Shown piece by piece: positions 42,130 through 51,473 of a DNA stretch of 64,000 bases. Position numbers and translations under genes: made by a program. Within the stretch, counting starts at the first letter, position 1, and every line of letters starts with the position of its first letter. Below the pieces are notes generated by a model, which worked only from the letters and a program-made list of their open reading frames with translations, was not told where the DNA came from and ran no database searches. This stretch comes from Lutimaribacter degradans. Lineage in GTDB: Bacteria; Pseudomonadota; Alphaproteobacteria; Rhodobacterales; Rhodobacteraceae. The DNA lies in contig NZ_JAMQGO010000001.1 of the NCBI RefSeq assembly GCF_023703375.1, positions 496,001-560,000 of the forward strand. The letters run 5' to 3'.

Positions 42130-42784
42130 TTTCAAAGAGCTTGAGAGTTTCGAGACCCAGATCGAGATGTTGGAAACATCCATGGCCGGTGCCATCGGCA
42201 TGGCTGCGGGGTTCGAGGCCGAGATGCGGCGTATCCGCAGCACCTTTGCTGCCACGGGGCAGGATGTGCGAACGCTGGAGCGTGGCATGAGCCGGGGGTT
42301 GCGCCGGGCGTTCGACGGGGTGGTGCTGGACGGCATGAAGTTGTCGGATGCGCTGAAGGACGTGGCGCAGTCGATGATCGGTGCGGCCTATTCCGCGGCG
42401 GTCAGGCCCGTGACCGATCATTTCGGCACGATGCTGTCGCAGGGGGTGGGGGCGTTGATGTCGGGCATTCTGCCCTTTGAAAAGGGGGGCGGTTTTGCCC
42501 AGGGACGCGTGATGCCCTTTGCCAGGGGCGGCGTGGTTGGCGGACCCACCCATTTTCGGATGCGCGGCGGCATGGGCCTGATGGGCGAAGCCGGCCCCGA
42601 GGCGATCATGCCCCTGTCGCGCGCTGCCGATGGCAGCCTGGGTGTCAAGGCGCAGCCCGGAGGCGCCCCGATCAACGTGGTGATGAACATCCAGTCACCC
42701 GATGCAGACAGTTTCCGCCGCAGCCAAAGCCAGATCGCGACGCAGATCAGCCGGGCGCTGGGCCGTGCGCAGCGGAACCGTTGA
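42122..42784 (+). CDS. GTA g11, short tape measure protein
   Basis: A 220-residue protein. An N-terminal helical part is followed by Gly-rich segments (FEKGGGFAQGRVMPFARGG, MRGGMGLMGEAGPEAIMP) common to tape measure proteins. At 220 residues it fits the short tail of GTA particles; phage tape measures are usually far longer. Start MTDFKELESF at 42122. Confidence 0.9.
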   Translation: MTDFKELESFETQIEMLETSMAGAIGMAAGFEAEMRRIRSTFAATGQDVRTLERGMSRGLRRAFDGVVLDGMKLSDALKDVAQSMIGAAYSAAVRPVTDHFGTMLSQGVGALMSGILPFEKGGGFAQGRVMPFARGGVVGGPTHFRMRGGMGLMGEAGPEAIMPLSRAADGSLGVKAQPGGAPINVVMNIQSPDADSFRRSQSQIATQISRALGRAQRNR

Positions 42785-42794
42785 GGAGACAGAG

Positions 42795-43427
42795 ATGGGA
42801 TTTCACGAGATACGATTTCCGGCGAACCTGAGCTTTGGTTCTGTCGGGGGGCCAGAGCGGCGCACCGACGTGGTGACGCTGGCCAACGGTTTCGAAGAGC
42901 GCAACACCCCCTGGGCCCATTCGCGGCGACGCTATGACGCCGGGGTTGGGCTGCGCTCGCTTGACGACGTGGAACTGCTGATTGCCTTCTTCGAGGCCCG
43001 GCACGGCCAGCTTTACGGATTTCGCTGGAAGGATTGGTCGGATTTCAAGTCCTGCCGGCCATCGGCGCAGCCCGGCTACATGGACCAGGTCATCGCAGTT
43101 GGCGACGGGGTGTCGGCAGCGTTTCAATTGGCCAAGACCTATCGTTCGGGAGAGCAGAGCTACCGGCGACCGATCACCAAGCCGGTGCTGGGAAGCGTTC
43201 TGATCGGCATCGAGGCGGACGCGCAGCAGGAGGGCACGCAATGGGAGGTCGACGTGGCGACCGGCATCGTCACCTTCGCGCATCCCCCCAATGACGGGAT
43301 GGAGATCACCGCCGGGTTCGAGTTCGATGTGCCTGTCCGGTTTGACACGGACCGCATCCAGACCAGCGTCGCAAGCTTTCGCGCAGGCGACGTGCCCAAT
43401 GTGCCTGTCGTGGAAGTGAGGGTTTAA
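42795..43427 (+). CDS. GTA g12, distal tail protein (DUF2460)
   Basis: A 210-residue DUF2460 protein. FHEIRFPANLSFGSVGGPER, LIAFFEARHGQLYGFRWKDW and TGIVTFAHPPNDGMEITAGF are the conserved blocks. It links tail tube and hub in RcGTA. GGAGACAGAG precedes the ATG. Confidence 0.94.
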   Translation: MGFHEIRFPANLSFGSVGGPERRTDVVTLANGFEERNTPWAHSRRRYDAGVGLRSLDDVELLIAFFEARHGQLYGFRWKDWSDFKSCRPSAQPGYMDQVIAVGDGVSAAFQLAKTYRSGEQSYRRPITKPVLGSVLIGIEADAQQEGTQWEVDVATGIVTFAHPPNDGMEITAGFEFDVPVRFDTDRIQTSVASFRAGDVPNVPVVEVRV

Positions 43428-43429
43428 GC

Positions 43430-44308
43430 ATGGATGGCGCATTTCAATCGCATATCGAACGGGGCCTGACCACCTTGGCCAATGCCTGGGCGATCCGGCG
43501 CGGTGATGGCCTGATCCTCGGGTTTACCGATCATGACCGTGACCTGGAATTCGAAGGAATCGTGTTTCGGGCCGATAGCGGGCTGACGGCGGCCGCCTTG
43601 CAGCAGACAACCGGGCTGTCTGTCGACAACACCGAGGCGCTGGGCGCGCTGAGCGATGCGGGCATCAGTGCGGCGGATATCGACGCGGGGCGCTTTGACG
43701 GTGCCGAGTTGCGTATCTGGATCGTGAACTGGGCCGATGTCAGCCAGCGACATGTGCGGTTTCGGGGCAGCCTTGGCGAAATCAAGCGCGGGGGCGGCGC
43801 CTTTCAGGCCGAACTGCGCGGCCTGACCGAGGTGTTGAACCGGCCTGTCGGCCGGGTCTACCAGAAACCCTGTTCGGCCGTTCTGGGTGACGGGGCGTGC
43901 GGGTTCGACCTGTCCACGCCGGGCTATGTCACCGAAACCGAGATCAGGGACATCTCCGAAGACGGGGCGATGGTATGCCCGCGGCTGCCCGGGTTTGCGC
44001 CGGATTGGTTTCGCCGGGGCCGGTTCGAGATTCTCGATGGCGACGCCATTGGCCTGCACGGCCAGATCAAGCGCGATGCGCCCGGTGCCGAAAGCCGCTT
44101 GATCGTGCCCTGGGTCGCGTTGCGGGCCGAATTGCGGCCGGGGGACCGGGTGCGGCTGGTGGCGGGGTGTGACAAGCGATTCGATACCTGTCGCTTCAAG
44201 TTCAACAACGTCCTGAATTTCCAAGGCTTTCCCGACCTTCCGAACGAAGACTGGCTGGCAGCCCTCCCGGCGCGTTCGGGCAATCTTGGTGGCGGGAGTT
44301 TGCGATGA
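43430..44308 (+). CDS. GTA g13, baseplate hub (DUF2163)
   Basis: A 292-residue hub protein. LANAWAIRRGDGLILGFTDH at the start and the four cysteines in KPCSAVLGDGACGFD and AGCDKRFDTCRFKFNN are family hallmarks; the cysteines bind an iron-sulfur cluster in the RcGTA structure, as I recall. All four are kept here. It overlaps g14 by ATGA. Confidence 0.94.
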   Translation: MDGAFQSHIERGLTTLANAWAIRRGDGLILGFTDHDRDLEFEGIVFRADSGLTAAALQQTTGLSVDNTEALGALSDAGISAADIDAGRFDGAELRIWIVNWADVSQRHVRFRGSLGEIKRGGGAFQAELRGLTEVLNRPVGRVYQKPCSAVLGDGACGFDLSTPGYVTETEIRDISEDGAMVCPRLPGFAPDWFRRGRFEILDGDAIGLHGQIKRDAPGAESRLIVPWVALRAELRPGDRVRLVAGCDKRFDTCRFKFNNVLNFQGFPDLPNEDWLAALPARSGNLGGGSLR

Positions 44309-44739
44309 CCCGGAAGATCGTCGAGGCGGCGCGCGGTTGGATCGGCACGCCCTACCTGCATCAGGCAAGCCACAAGGGCATCGGCACGGATTGCCTTGGC
44401 CTGCTGCGCGGCGTGTGGCGCGAGGTTCGTGGCCAGGAGCCGGAAGAAGTGCCGCCCTACACGCGCGACTGGGCTGAGCCGCAGCAAGAGGAGGTGCTGT
44501 GGCATGCCGCCGCGCGATACCTGCAGCGCGTGGACATGACCGATCAGGCGCCGGGTGACGTGCTGCTGTTTCGTATGCGTGCGGGCGGGATCGCAAAGCA
44601 TGTCGGCATAGCCGCGACCACGGGCAAACAGCCCACGTTCATACACGCGTATTCGGGGCACGCGGTTGTGGAAAGCCCGCTAAGCGCCCCATGGGCCCGG
44701 CGCATCGTGGCGCGGTTCCGGTTCCAATTGGAGGATTGA
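44305..44739 (+). CDS. GTA g14, NlpC/P60 peptidase
   Basis: A 144-residue cell-wall peptidase placed in the tail tip. The catalytic Cys is in IGTDCLGLLRGVW near residue 33 and the His in AKHVGIAATTG near 98. It should open peptidoglycan cross-links during DNA delivery. Confidence 0.94.
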   Translation: MTRKIVEAARGWIGTPYLHQASHKGIGTDCLGLLRGVWREVRGQEPEEVPPYTRDWAEPQQEEVLWHAAARYLQRVDMTDQAPGDVLLFRMRAGGIAKHVGIAATTGKQPTFIHAYSGHAVVESPLSAPWARRIVARFRFQLED

Positions 44740-44741
44740 AG

Positions 44742-47700
44742 ATGGCGACGATTGTTTTGTCGGCGGCCGGGGCTGCCATTGGCGGCTCGGTCGGGGGAGG
44801 TGCACTGGGCTTGTCCTCGGTCGCGTTGGGGCGTTTTGCCGGGGCCAGCCTTGGCCGCGTGTTGGATCAACGATTGATGGGGCAGGGCTCGGACGTGGTC
44901 GAGCACGGCCGAACCGACCGCTTTCGCCTGACAGGTGCCGGCGAGGGGGCACCTGTTGCGCAGGTGTTCGGCCGTGTTCGGGTGGGTGGCCACGTGATCT
45001 GGGCCAGTGCCTTTGAAGAGACGGTGACAAGCTCGGGTGGTGGCAAGGGGGCCCCCTCGCGGCCCAGGACCGACACATACACCTATTCGGTGAGCCTGGC
45101 GGTCGCCTTGTGCGAGGGCCGGATTGGCGGTGTTCTACGAGTCTGGGCGGACGGGGCCGAGATTTCACCCGACGATCTGAACATGCGGGTCTATGACGGG
45201 TCGGCGTCGCAATTGCCCGACGCGAAAATCGAAGCGATCGAAGGGGCCGGGGCAGTGCCTGCCTATCGTGGCACGGCCTATGTCGTGTTCGAGGACCTGG
45301 CGCTTGAACACTTCGGCAACCGCGTGCCCCAGTTCAGTTTCGAGGTCTTGCGCCCGGCCGAGAGCGATCCGGCCCGGTCGGACCCTGCCCATGACGTACG
45401 GGCCGTTGCCTTGATGCCCGGGACGGGTGAATATGCCTTGGCCACGACGCGCGTTACGGCCCGGTACGGGCCGGGGGAAAGCCGCAGCCTAAACGTCAAC
45501 TCGCCCTCGGGGCAGACGGATATGGCGACTTCGATGACGGCGCTTGGTGTTGAGTTGCCGGGCTGCGAGGCCGCTTCGCTTATCGTGAGCTGGTTCGGCG
45601 ATGATCTGCGCGCCGGCCAGTGCAGCCTGTGCCCGAAGGTAGAACAGACCGAGTTCGACGGCGAGGAAATGCCATGGGGGGTGTCGGGTTTGACGCGCGG
45701 CGCGGCCCAGTCGGTGCCGCAAGAAAACGGCAGCGTGATCTATGGCGGGACGCCGGCGGACAAGGCGGTGATCGAGGCCATTCGGCATATCCAGTCAGAG
45801 GGAAGAAGCGTTCTGTTCTATCCGTTCATCCTGATGGAACAACTGGACGGGAACGGGCGCAAAGACCCCTGGACAGGAGCCGCGGATCAACCCCGCCTGC
45901 CATGGAGGGGCCGCATCACCGGCGCGATGGCACCGGGGATGGCGGGCACATCCGACCGGACCGCGGCAGCCGATAGCGAGGTGTCGGATTTCGTTGGCAC
46001 CGTGGTGGCGGCGGATTTCACGATCGGGAGTGGCACCGTGGTATATACAGGGCCCGAAGAGTGGAGCTACAGCCGCTTCATCCTGCATTACGCGGCGCTT
46101 TGCGCGGCGGCGGGCGGGGTCGAGGCGTTCTGCATCGGCTCGGAAATGCGCGGGTTGACGCAGCTGCGTGGTGCGAATGACGGCTTTCCCTTTGTAAGGG
46201 CGCTGAAGGCACTGGCGGGCGAGTGCCGGGCGTTGCTCGGGCCTGGCGTAAAGATAAGCTATGCGGCCGATTGGTCGGAATATTTCGGCTATCAGCCCGC
46301 GGACGGCAGTGGGGACCGCTATTTTCACCTTGATCCATTGTGGGCGGATGCGAACATAGATTTCATCGGGATCGACAATTACATGCCCCTGTCCGATTGG
46401 CGTGACACGAAAGATCATGCCGATGCGGAGTGGGGAAGCATCTATGATCTCGGTTACCTAAAGTCGAATGTCGCCGGTGGTGAAGGGTTCGACTGGTATT
46501 ATCATTCCGACGAGGCACGGCAGGCCCAGATACGCACGCCCATCACCGACGAGGCCCATGACGAACCGTGGATCTGGCGCTACAAGGATCTGCGCGGCTG
46601 GTGGGAAAACCGGCATCACGAGCGGATCGCCGGCACGCGGCAACCGACGCCAACGGCATGGGTTCCCGGTTCGAAACCGATATGGTTCACCGAATTTGGC
46701 TGCGCCGCCATCGACAAGGGCGCCAACCAGCCCAACAAGTTCCTCGATGCAAAATCGTCCGAGTCGGCGCTTCCGTATTTCTCGGATGGTCGGCGCGATG
46801 ACTATATTCAAAGGCAGTATCTGCGCGCGGTTCACGAATACTGGGCCGATCCGTCGCATAACCCGGTGTCGGATATCTACAATGGCCCCATGCTAGATAT
46901 GCGCCGCGCCTTTGTATGGGCTTATGACACGCGGCCATATCCGTTCTTTCCGGGCAACCAGGCGCTTTGGAGCGACGGTGAAAACCATGCGCGGGGGCAT
47001 TGGATCAGTGGCCGCATGGCGTCGCGTTCGCTGGCCTCGGTCGTCGAGGAGATCTGCGCAAATGCCGGTCTGCCCGATGTCGAGACGCATGACCTGCACG
47101 GTATCTTGCGCGGCTATAGTGTGACTGATGTCGAAACCGCACGCGGGCTGTTGCAGCCGCTGATGCTGGCCCATGGCTTTGACGCGGTTGAGCGGGACGG
47201 TGTGCTTCGTTTCATCATGCGGGCCGCGTTCGACGCGGTGGAGGTTGAACCTGCCGCCCTGGTCGAAAATGGCGAAAGTGACGGTGCGCTGGAGTTGACC
47301 CGCGCGGCCGAGGCCGAGTTGTCGGGGCGTGTCCGGCTGCAGTTCGTCGAAACGGATGCCAATTTCGAAGTGGCCGCGGAAGAGGCGGTTCTTCCTGACC
47401 AGAAGACCCATTCGGTATCAACCGCTGAAATGCCGGTGGTCATGACCCGGCGCGAGGGACGACAGGTTCTGGAACGATGGTTGGCCGAGGCACGCGTGGC
47501 GCGGGATACGCTGCGCCTTGCGTTGCCGCCCTCGCGCATGGCGGTGGGTGCAGGTGATGTGCTCAGGTTGGAGGCGGGGCTGTTTCGCATAGACCGAGTG
47601 GAACAGGGAATGTTTCAGACGATCGAGGCGGTGCGGATCGACCCGGGCGCCTATGCCCCGGCCGAGATCGCAGAGGTGGCGCCGCGATTGTCGCCTTTCG

Positions 47701-48647
47701 TGGTGCCCGTGCCGGTCGAGGCGCAGTTCATGGATTTGCCGCTCATACGGGGGAATGAAGATCCGCAAAGCCCGCATATCGCCGTTTCGGCCCGTCCGTG
47801 GCCGGGCAGCGTGGCCGTGTATTCCAGCACGACCGACAGCGATTTCGCGCTGGATACGGTGTTGGCGGGGCGTGCCAGCATGGGCGTGCTGGAAACGCCG
47901 CTCATGGCGGGCCCGGTCGGGTCATGGGATCGGGGCAATGATGTGCAGGTGCGCCTGATTGCCGGTCAGCTGCAATCGGTGGGCGAGGCGGCCCTTTTGT
48001 CGGGCGCCAACCTGGCGGCCATCGGCACCGGCACGGCCGATCAATGGGAGTTGCTGCAATTCCAGCATGTGGAACCGTTGGGCGCGCGCCGTTTCCTTTT
48101 GCGTCGCTTCTTGCGTGGTCAGTTCGGGAGCGACGGGCAGATGCCGAATGTCTGGCCTGCGGGGTCGCGGTTCGTGCTGATGGATCGCGCACCCGAGCAG
48201 GTGATGCTGCCAGCGAACGCGCGCGGTTTGGCGCGCCATTATCGGGTTGGGCAGGCGCAGAGACCGTTCGACGACCCGTCTTACACGGCGTTCCGGTTGG
48301 CATTTGATGGGGTTGGTTTGCGCCCCTACGCGCCTGTGCATTTGCGCGGGCGGCGGGACCTGGGCGGTGTTCTCGAGGTCGACTGGATACGGCGCACCCG
48401 TATCGGTGGCGACAGTTGGGGCGGTGTGGACGTGCCGCTTGGCGAGGAAAGCGAAAGCTACCTGCTGCGCGTCGAACAGCAGGGACGCATCCTGCGTGAG
48501 GTGAACATCAAGAAACCCGCCTGGATTTATGACCCCGACGAGGAAGAGGCGGATACCGGCGGAGAGCCTTACGAGATCGCGGTGGCACAGGTGTCGGCCA
48601 CGGTCGGGCCGGGATATTTTGCCCGGCTTGCAGTGAAGGCGGCCTGA
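44742..48647 (+). CDS. GTA g15, host-contact megatron protein
   Basis: A 1301-residue tail tip protein behind GGAGGATTG. A Gly/Ala-rich start (AGAAIGGSVGGGALGL) is followed by hub-like beta domains. A TIM-barrel-like GTA domain spans about residues 420-720 (GGVEAFCIGSEMRGLTQLRG, DWSEYFGYQ, IDFIGIDNYMPLSDWRD, KPIWFTEFGC). A phage-tail_3 type region and a C-terminal receptor-binding part follow. It is full length and unbroken. The glycosidase-like barrel may bind or cleave cell-surface glycan. Confidence 0.95.
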   Translation: MATIVLSAAGAAIGGSVGGGALGLSSVALGRFAGASLGRVLDQRLMGQGSDVVEHGRTDRFRLTGAGEGAPVAQVFGRVRVGGHVIWASAFEETVTSSGGGKGAPSRPRTDTYTYSVSLAVALCEGRIGGVLRVWADGAEISPDDLNMRVYDGSASQLPDAKIEAIEGAGAVPAYRGTAYVVFEDLALEHFGNRVPQFSFEVLRPAESDPARSDPAHDVRAVALMPGTGEYALATTRVTARYGPGESRSLNVNSPSGQTDMATSMTALGVELPGCEAASLIVSWFGDDLRAGQCSLCPKVEQTEFDGEEMPWGVSGLTRGAAQSVPQENGSVIYGGTPADKAVIEAIRHIQSEGRSVLFYPFILMEQLDGNGRKDPWTGAADQPRLPWRGRITGAMAPGMAGTSDRTAAADSEVSDFVGTVVAADFTIGSGTVVYTGPEEWSYSRFILHYAALCAAAGGVEAFCIGSEMRGLTQLRGANDGFPFVRALKALAGECRALLGPGVKISYAADWSEYFGYQPADGSGDRYFHLDPLWADANIDFIGIDNYMPLSDWRDTKDHADAEWGSIYDLGYLKSNVAGGEGFDWYYHSDEARQAQIRTPITDEAHDEPWIWRYKDLRGWWENRHHERIAGTRQPTPTAWVPGSKPIWFTEFGCAAIDKGANQPNKFLDAKSSESALPYFSDGRRDDYIQRQYLRAVHEYWADPSHNPVSDIYNGPMLDMRRAFVWAYDTRPYPFFPGNQALWSDGENHARGHWISGRMASRSLASVVEEICANAGLPDVETHDLHGILRGYSVTDVETARGLLQPLMLAHGFDAVERDGVLRFIMRAAFDAVEVEPAALVENGESDGALELTRAAEAELSGRVRLQFVETDANFEVAAEEAVLPDQKTHSVSTAEMPVVMTRREGRQVLERWLAEARVARDTLRLALPPSRMAVGAGDVLRLEAGLFRIDRVEQGMFQTIEAVRIDPGAYAPAEIAEVAPRLSPFVVPVPVEAQFMDLPLIRGNEDPQSPHIAVSARPWPGSVAVYSSTTDSDFALDTVLAGRASMGVLETPLMAGPVGSWDRGNDVQVRLIAGQLQSVGEAALLSGANLAAIGTGTADQWELLQFQHVEPLGARRFLLRRFLRGQFGSDGQMPNVWPAGSRFVLMDRAPEQVMLPANARGLARHYRVGQAQRPFDDPSYTAFRLAFDGVGLRPYAPVHLRGRRDLGGVLEVDWIRRTRIGGDSWGGVDVPLGEESESYLLRVEQQGRILREVNIKKPAWIYDPDEEEADTGGEPYEIAVAQVSATVGPGYFARLAVKAA

Positions 48648-48649
48648 CC

Positions 48650-49018
48650 ATGCGGCGTATCACGCATGGTGACGTCACCACCGCGGCCCGTGCCCTGATT
48701 CGGCACGGGCCGGACCAGCGCGGCCGCGTTCTGGCAACGCTCCTGGACCGGACCCGCGCCGCCGATCTTTATCGGCGGCGGTTTGGCCGGGCGCATCCAC
48801 AATGGGGCGACGGAACGCTGGCCGCGGCTGCATGTCGGGGCGGTTTTCCCGATGAACCCGGTTTGCACGTGCCTGACTACCTGGAATGCCTGGTGTTGGT
48901 TTTGTCGGCCTTGCTGGCGCGCAAAACTTATCCTTGCGCGCAGGAAATGCATTTCGGCGTCGCCGGGTCGAGTTCCAGCCGCTTGGGCGAAATCTCTTCG
49001 CCGCAATCGACGCAATAG
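48650..49018 (+). CDS. small GTA-linked protein after g15
   Basis: An ORF of up to 122 residues, two bases after g15. Residues 1-90 (RRITHGDVTTAARALIRHGP, PQWGDGTLAAAA, PDYLECLVLVLSALLAR) look like a conserved protein that follows g15 in relatives. Beyond about residue 93 the frame runs antisense to the dksA-like gene and looks non-native, so the original stop may be lost. Function unknown. Confidence 0.65.
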   Translation: MRRITHGDVTTAARALIRHGPDQRGRVLATLLDRTRAADLYRRRFGRAHPQWGDGTLAAAACRGGFPDEPGLHVPDYLECLVLVLSALLARKTYPCAQEMHFGVAGSSSSRLGEISSPQSTQ

Positions 49019-49266
49019 CCGAATTCGCCATCTTCCAAGCGACCGAGAGCGGCGCGAAGGCGCGTGGTCTCGGCCTTTCGGCGCGCCTTTTGGGCCTTTG
49101 CCATCGACTGGTTCATGAGCGCATCCTGGCGCGACAGGCGCCCTATCGCCTGCTGATCGAGCATCACCACGTCCTGCCCGTCACGGCCAAGCGCGTCGGC
49201 GTCTTCGATCTCTTCAAGGCGGCTTAACAGCAAAGCGCGATACCGCTCGATTTCGGTCTCGGTCAT
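48928..49266 (-). CDS. TraR/DksA family zinc-finger protein
   Basis: A 112-residue regulator of the DksA type. The C4 zinc finger is YCVDCG...KCISC with C-X2-C-X17-C-X2-C spacing near residues 84-108. The N-terminal helix pair (TEIERYRALLLSRLEEIEDA) is shorter than in E. coli DksA. Such proteins enter the RNA polymerase secondary channel. The start MTETEIERYR at 49266 is chosen over a longer frame. It is convergent with the GTA cluster and overlaps the small ORF there. Confidence 0.9.
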   Translation of the reverse strand: MTETEIERYRALLLSRLEEIEDADALGRDGQDVVMLDQQAIGRLSRQDALMNQSMAKAQKARRKAETTRLRAALGRLEDGEFGYCVDCGEEISPKRLELDPATPKCISCAQG

Positions 49267-49350
49267 GATCACGATCCTTGTGACAACGGGATTGCGTTTT
49301 CCCTGCTCCAGCCTATCTGGTACACTCCAGCTACGCAAAGGAGCACCGTG

Positions 49351-50160
49351 ATGGCTGAAACGCGCAAGAAACTGGCCGAAATTGACCCGGTCTGGTCACA
49401 GATCCGCGATGAATCCGAACAGGCCGTGCAGGAAGAGCCATTGCTGGGCGGGCTGATCCATTCATCGGTTCTGCATCATGAAACGCTGGAATGTGCGCTG
49501 GCCTATCGCTGTGCAATGAAACTCGCCTCCGGCGAGATGTCGGAACAGTTGATTCGCGAAATCTGCGACGCGGCCTACAGGGACATGCCATCGCTGGCCC
49601 AGGACGCCCGTGCCGATATCGCCGCCGTTTACGACCGTGACCCGGCCTGCCATCGCTTCTTGCAACCTTTGTTGTTCTTCAAGGGCTTCCAGGCGATCCA
49701 GGCCTACCGGGTCGCCCATTGGCTGTGGCAAAAGGGCCGGCGCGACATGGCCTATTTTTTCCAGATGCGCATTTCGGAAACCTTCGGTGTCGATATCCAC
49801 CCGGCGGCGCGTATCGGGCGCGGGATCATGATCGACCATGCCCATTCTATCGTGATCGGGGAAACGGCGGTGGTGGGCGACAACGTGTCGATGCTCCATT
49901 CGGTTACGCTGGGCGGGACCGGCAAGGAAGAAGAAGACAGGCACCCCAAGATTGCCGACGGTGTCTTGATCGGGGCCGGGGCCAAGGTCCTGGGCAATAT
50001 ACGCATTGGCGAGTGCTCGCGCGTGGCGGCCGGGTCGGTCGTGCTCCATGACGTTCCGCCCAAGACAACCGTGGCCGGCGTGCCGGCCAAGGTGGTGGGC
50101 GAGGCGGGCTGTGCGCAGCCATCGGTAACCATGAACCAGATCCTCAAGGACGCCACGTAA
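49351..50160 (+). CDS. cysE: serine O-acetyltransferase
   Basis: A 269-residue enzyme making O-acetylserine for cysteine synthesis. The N-terminal helical domain spans 1-140. The left-handed hexapeptide helix follows with IDHAHSIVIGETAVVGDNVS and HSVTLGGTGKEEEDRHPKI, which hold the catalytic His and acetyl-CoA loop. ATG at 49351 follows AAAGGAG; a GTG one codon earlier is less likely. cysE next to the GTA cluster is the common arrangement in this group. Confidence 0.96.
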   Translation: MAETRKKLAEIDPVWSQIRDESEQAVQEEPLLGGLIHSSVLHHETLECALAYRCAMKLASGEMSEQLIREICDAAYRDMPSLAQDARADIAAVYDRDPACHRFLQPLLFFKGFQAIQAYRVAHWLWQKGRRDMAYFFQMRISETFGVDIHPAARIGRGIMIDHAHSIVIGETAVVGDNVSMLHSVTLGGTGKEEEDRHPKIADGVLIGAGAKVLGNIRIGECSRVAAGSVVLHDVPPKTTVAGVPAKVVGEAGCAQPSVTMNQILKDAT

Positions 50161-50196
50161 ACACGCACCGAACCGCGCGTACGGGATGGAGTTTGC

Positions 50197-51399
50197 ATGA
50201 CTTTCGTCAACCTTTGGGCTGACGCAGCTTTGACATCGGCCGGGTTTTTCTGGATGGCGTTCTGGGCCTTCGGGCTGGGCTACGTGATAAGCGCGGCGAT
50301 CCAGACATTCGTTGGCCGCGCGCAGATGCGCGCCGCGATGGGCGACAGCCAGGCGCGCGGCGTGGCCCTGGGCACCGTGTTCGGCTTCATTTCCTCTTCT
50401 TGCAGCTTCTCGGCACTGGCGGGCACCCGGGCGATTTTTGCCAAGGGGGCGGGCTTCGTGCCGTCGATGGCGTTCCTTCTGGCGTCGACCAACCTTGTGA
50501 TCGAGCTGGGCATCGTGATTTCCGTCTTTCTCAGTTGGCATTTCGTGGTCGCCGAATATGTCGGTGGCGTTGTGCTGATCCTGGTGATGTGGCTGGTGGT
50601 GCGGCTGACGCGGCCCGGTCGGCTGATCACCAAGGTGCGGGAACGGCTTGAAGCCGGTGACGAGGATGAGCCGTTATCCGTTTCGTCGCTGCTGGGGGAT
50701 CTGCGTAGCTGGGAGATCCTGGCGCGTGGCTACCTGGGTGAATGGCACATGGTCTGGAAGGATGTGACCGTGGGCTTCGCGACAGCGGGGATTATCGCGG
50801 CCTTCGTGCCGCCGGCGTTTTTCACGTGGCTTTTCCCCGGCACCGGGTCCGAAGACCTGGCCACCTGGCAGGTCATATCACACGCGTTCATCGGGCCGGT
50901 GGCAGCCTTTTTCACCTTTATCGGGTCGATGGGCAATATACCCTTGGCGGGGCTGCTCTTCGCCAACGGCGTCAGCGTTGCGGGCATCATGGCCTTCATC
51001 TTTTCCGATCTCGTGGTGTTCCCGGTGATCCGGGTGCACGCGCAGTACTACGGCTGGAAGATGGCGCTATACATCGCCTTCGTGTTCCTGGTTGCGCTGG
51101 TCTTGACTGCGCTGGCGGTTCACTACGCCTTTGGATTGGCCGGGCTGGTGCCCGAGCCGAGCGATGCAAGCCTGATGGCGCCGGGTGAACGGTTTGTCAT
51201 CGATTATACGTTTTGGCTGAACCTCGCCTTTGGCGCGGTGACGGTGTTGTTCGGATGGCTTGCCTGGCGCGCGCGGGGGCATGGCGGGCACGCGCATGAC
51301 CATTCGCACGGTGGCCTGCTGGATACCGTGCTGTACTGGCTGGCGCTGCTGGCCTGGGGCTGGTTGCTGATCGGGCTGGCGCTGAACCTGGTGGTCTGA
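50197..51399 (+). CDS. permease of the DUF318 / ArsP-like family
   Basis: A 400-residue membrane protein with about ten hydrophobic segments in two halves. FGFISSSCSFSALAGTRAIF near residue 65 is the conserved Cys-containing motif, and FIGSMGNIPLAGLLFANGVS near 245 the matching second-half motif. A His-rich loop (HGGHAHDHSHGG) near residue 365 could bind a metal. Substrate unknown; family members export organoarsenicals or other solutes. Confidence 0.83.
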   Translation: MTFVNLWADAALTSAGFFWMAFWAFGLGYVISAAIQTFVGRAQMRAAMGDSQARGVALGTVFGFISSSCSFSALAGTRAIFAKGAGFVPSMAFLLASTNLVIELGIVISVFLSWHFVVAEYVGGVVLILVMWLVVRLTRPGRLITKVRERLEAGDEDEPLSVSSLLGDLRSWEILARGYLGEWHMVWKDVTVGFATAGIIAAFVPPAFFTWLFPGTGSEDLATWQVISHAFIGPVAAFFTFIGSMGNIPLAGLLFANGVSVAGIMAFIFSDLVVFPVIRVHAQYYGWKMALYIAFVFLVALVLTALAVHYAFGLAGLVPEPSDASLMAPGERFVIDYTFWLNLAFGAVTVLFGWLAWRARGHGGHAHDHSHGGLLDTVLYWLALLAWGWLLIGLALNLVV

Positions 51400-51416
51400 C
51401 GCGCGGCGGCAGTTCC

Positions 51417-51445
51417 GGGCGCTGTTTCGGGTAAAAACAGCGCCC
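51417..51445. terminator. bidirectional terminator
   Basis: GGGCGCTGTTT pairs with AAACAGCGCCC between the convergent permease and pdhC genes. An 11-bp stem with a short loop. Confidence 0.75.
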
Positions 51446-51473
51446 AGTGGCGCCATCATGCGCCTGCCGGTGG

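Larger units (their letters stand above)
34762..48647 (+). mobile_element. gene transfer agent structural cluster
   Basis: Fifteen-plus genes on one strand with the order of the Rhodobacter capsulatus GTA: g1, terminase, portal, g3.5, protease, capsid, adaptors, tail tube, chaperones, short tape measure, distal tail, hub, peptidase, megatron. The genes overlap or abut almost throughout, and no frame is broken. Flanks are mltG and cysE. No integrase, replication or regulatory phage genes are present. RcGTA-type particles package random host DNA of a few kb. Confidence 0.95.
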
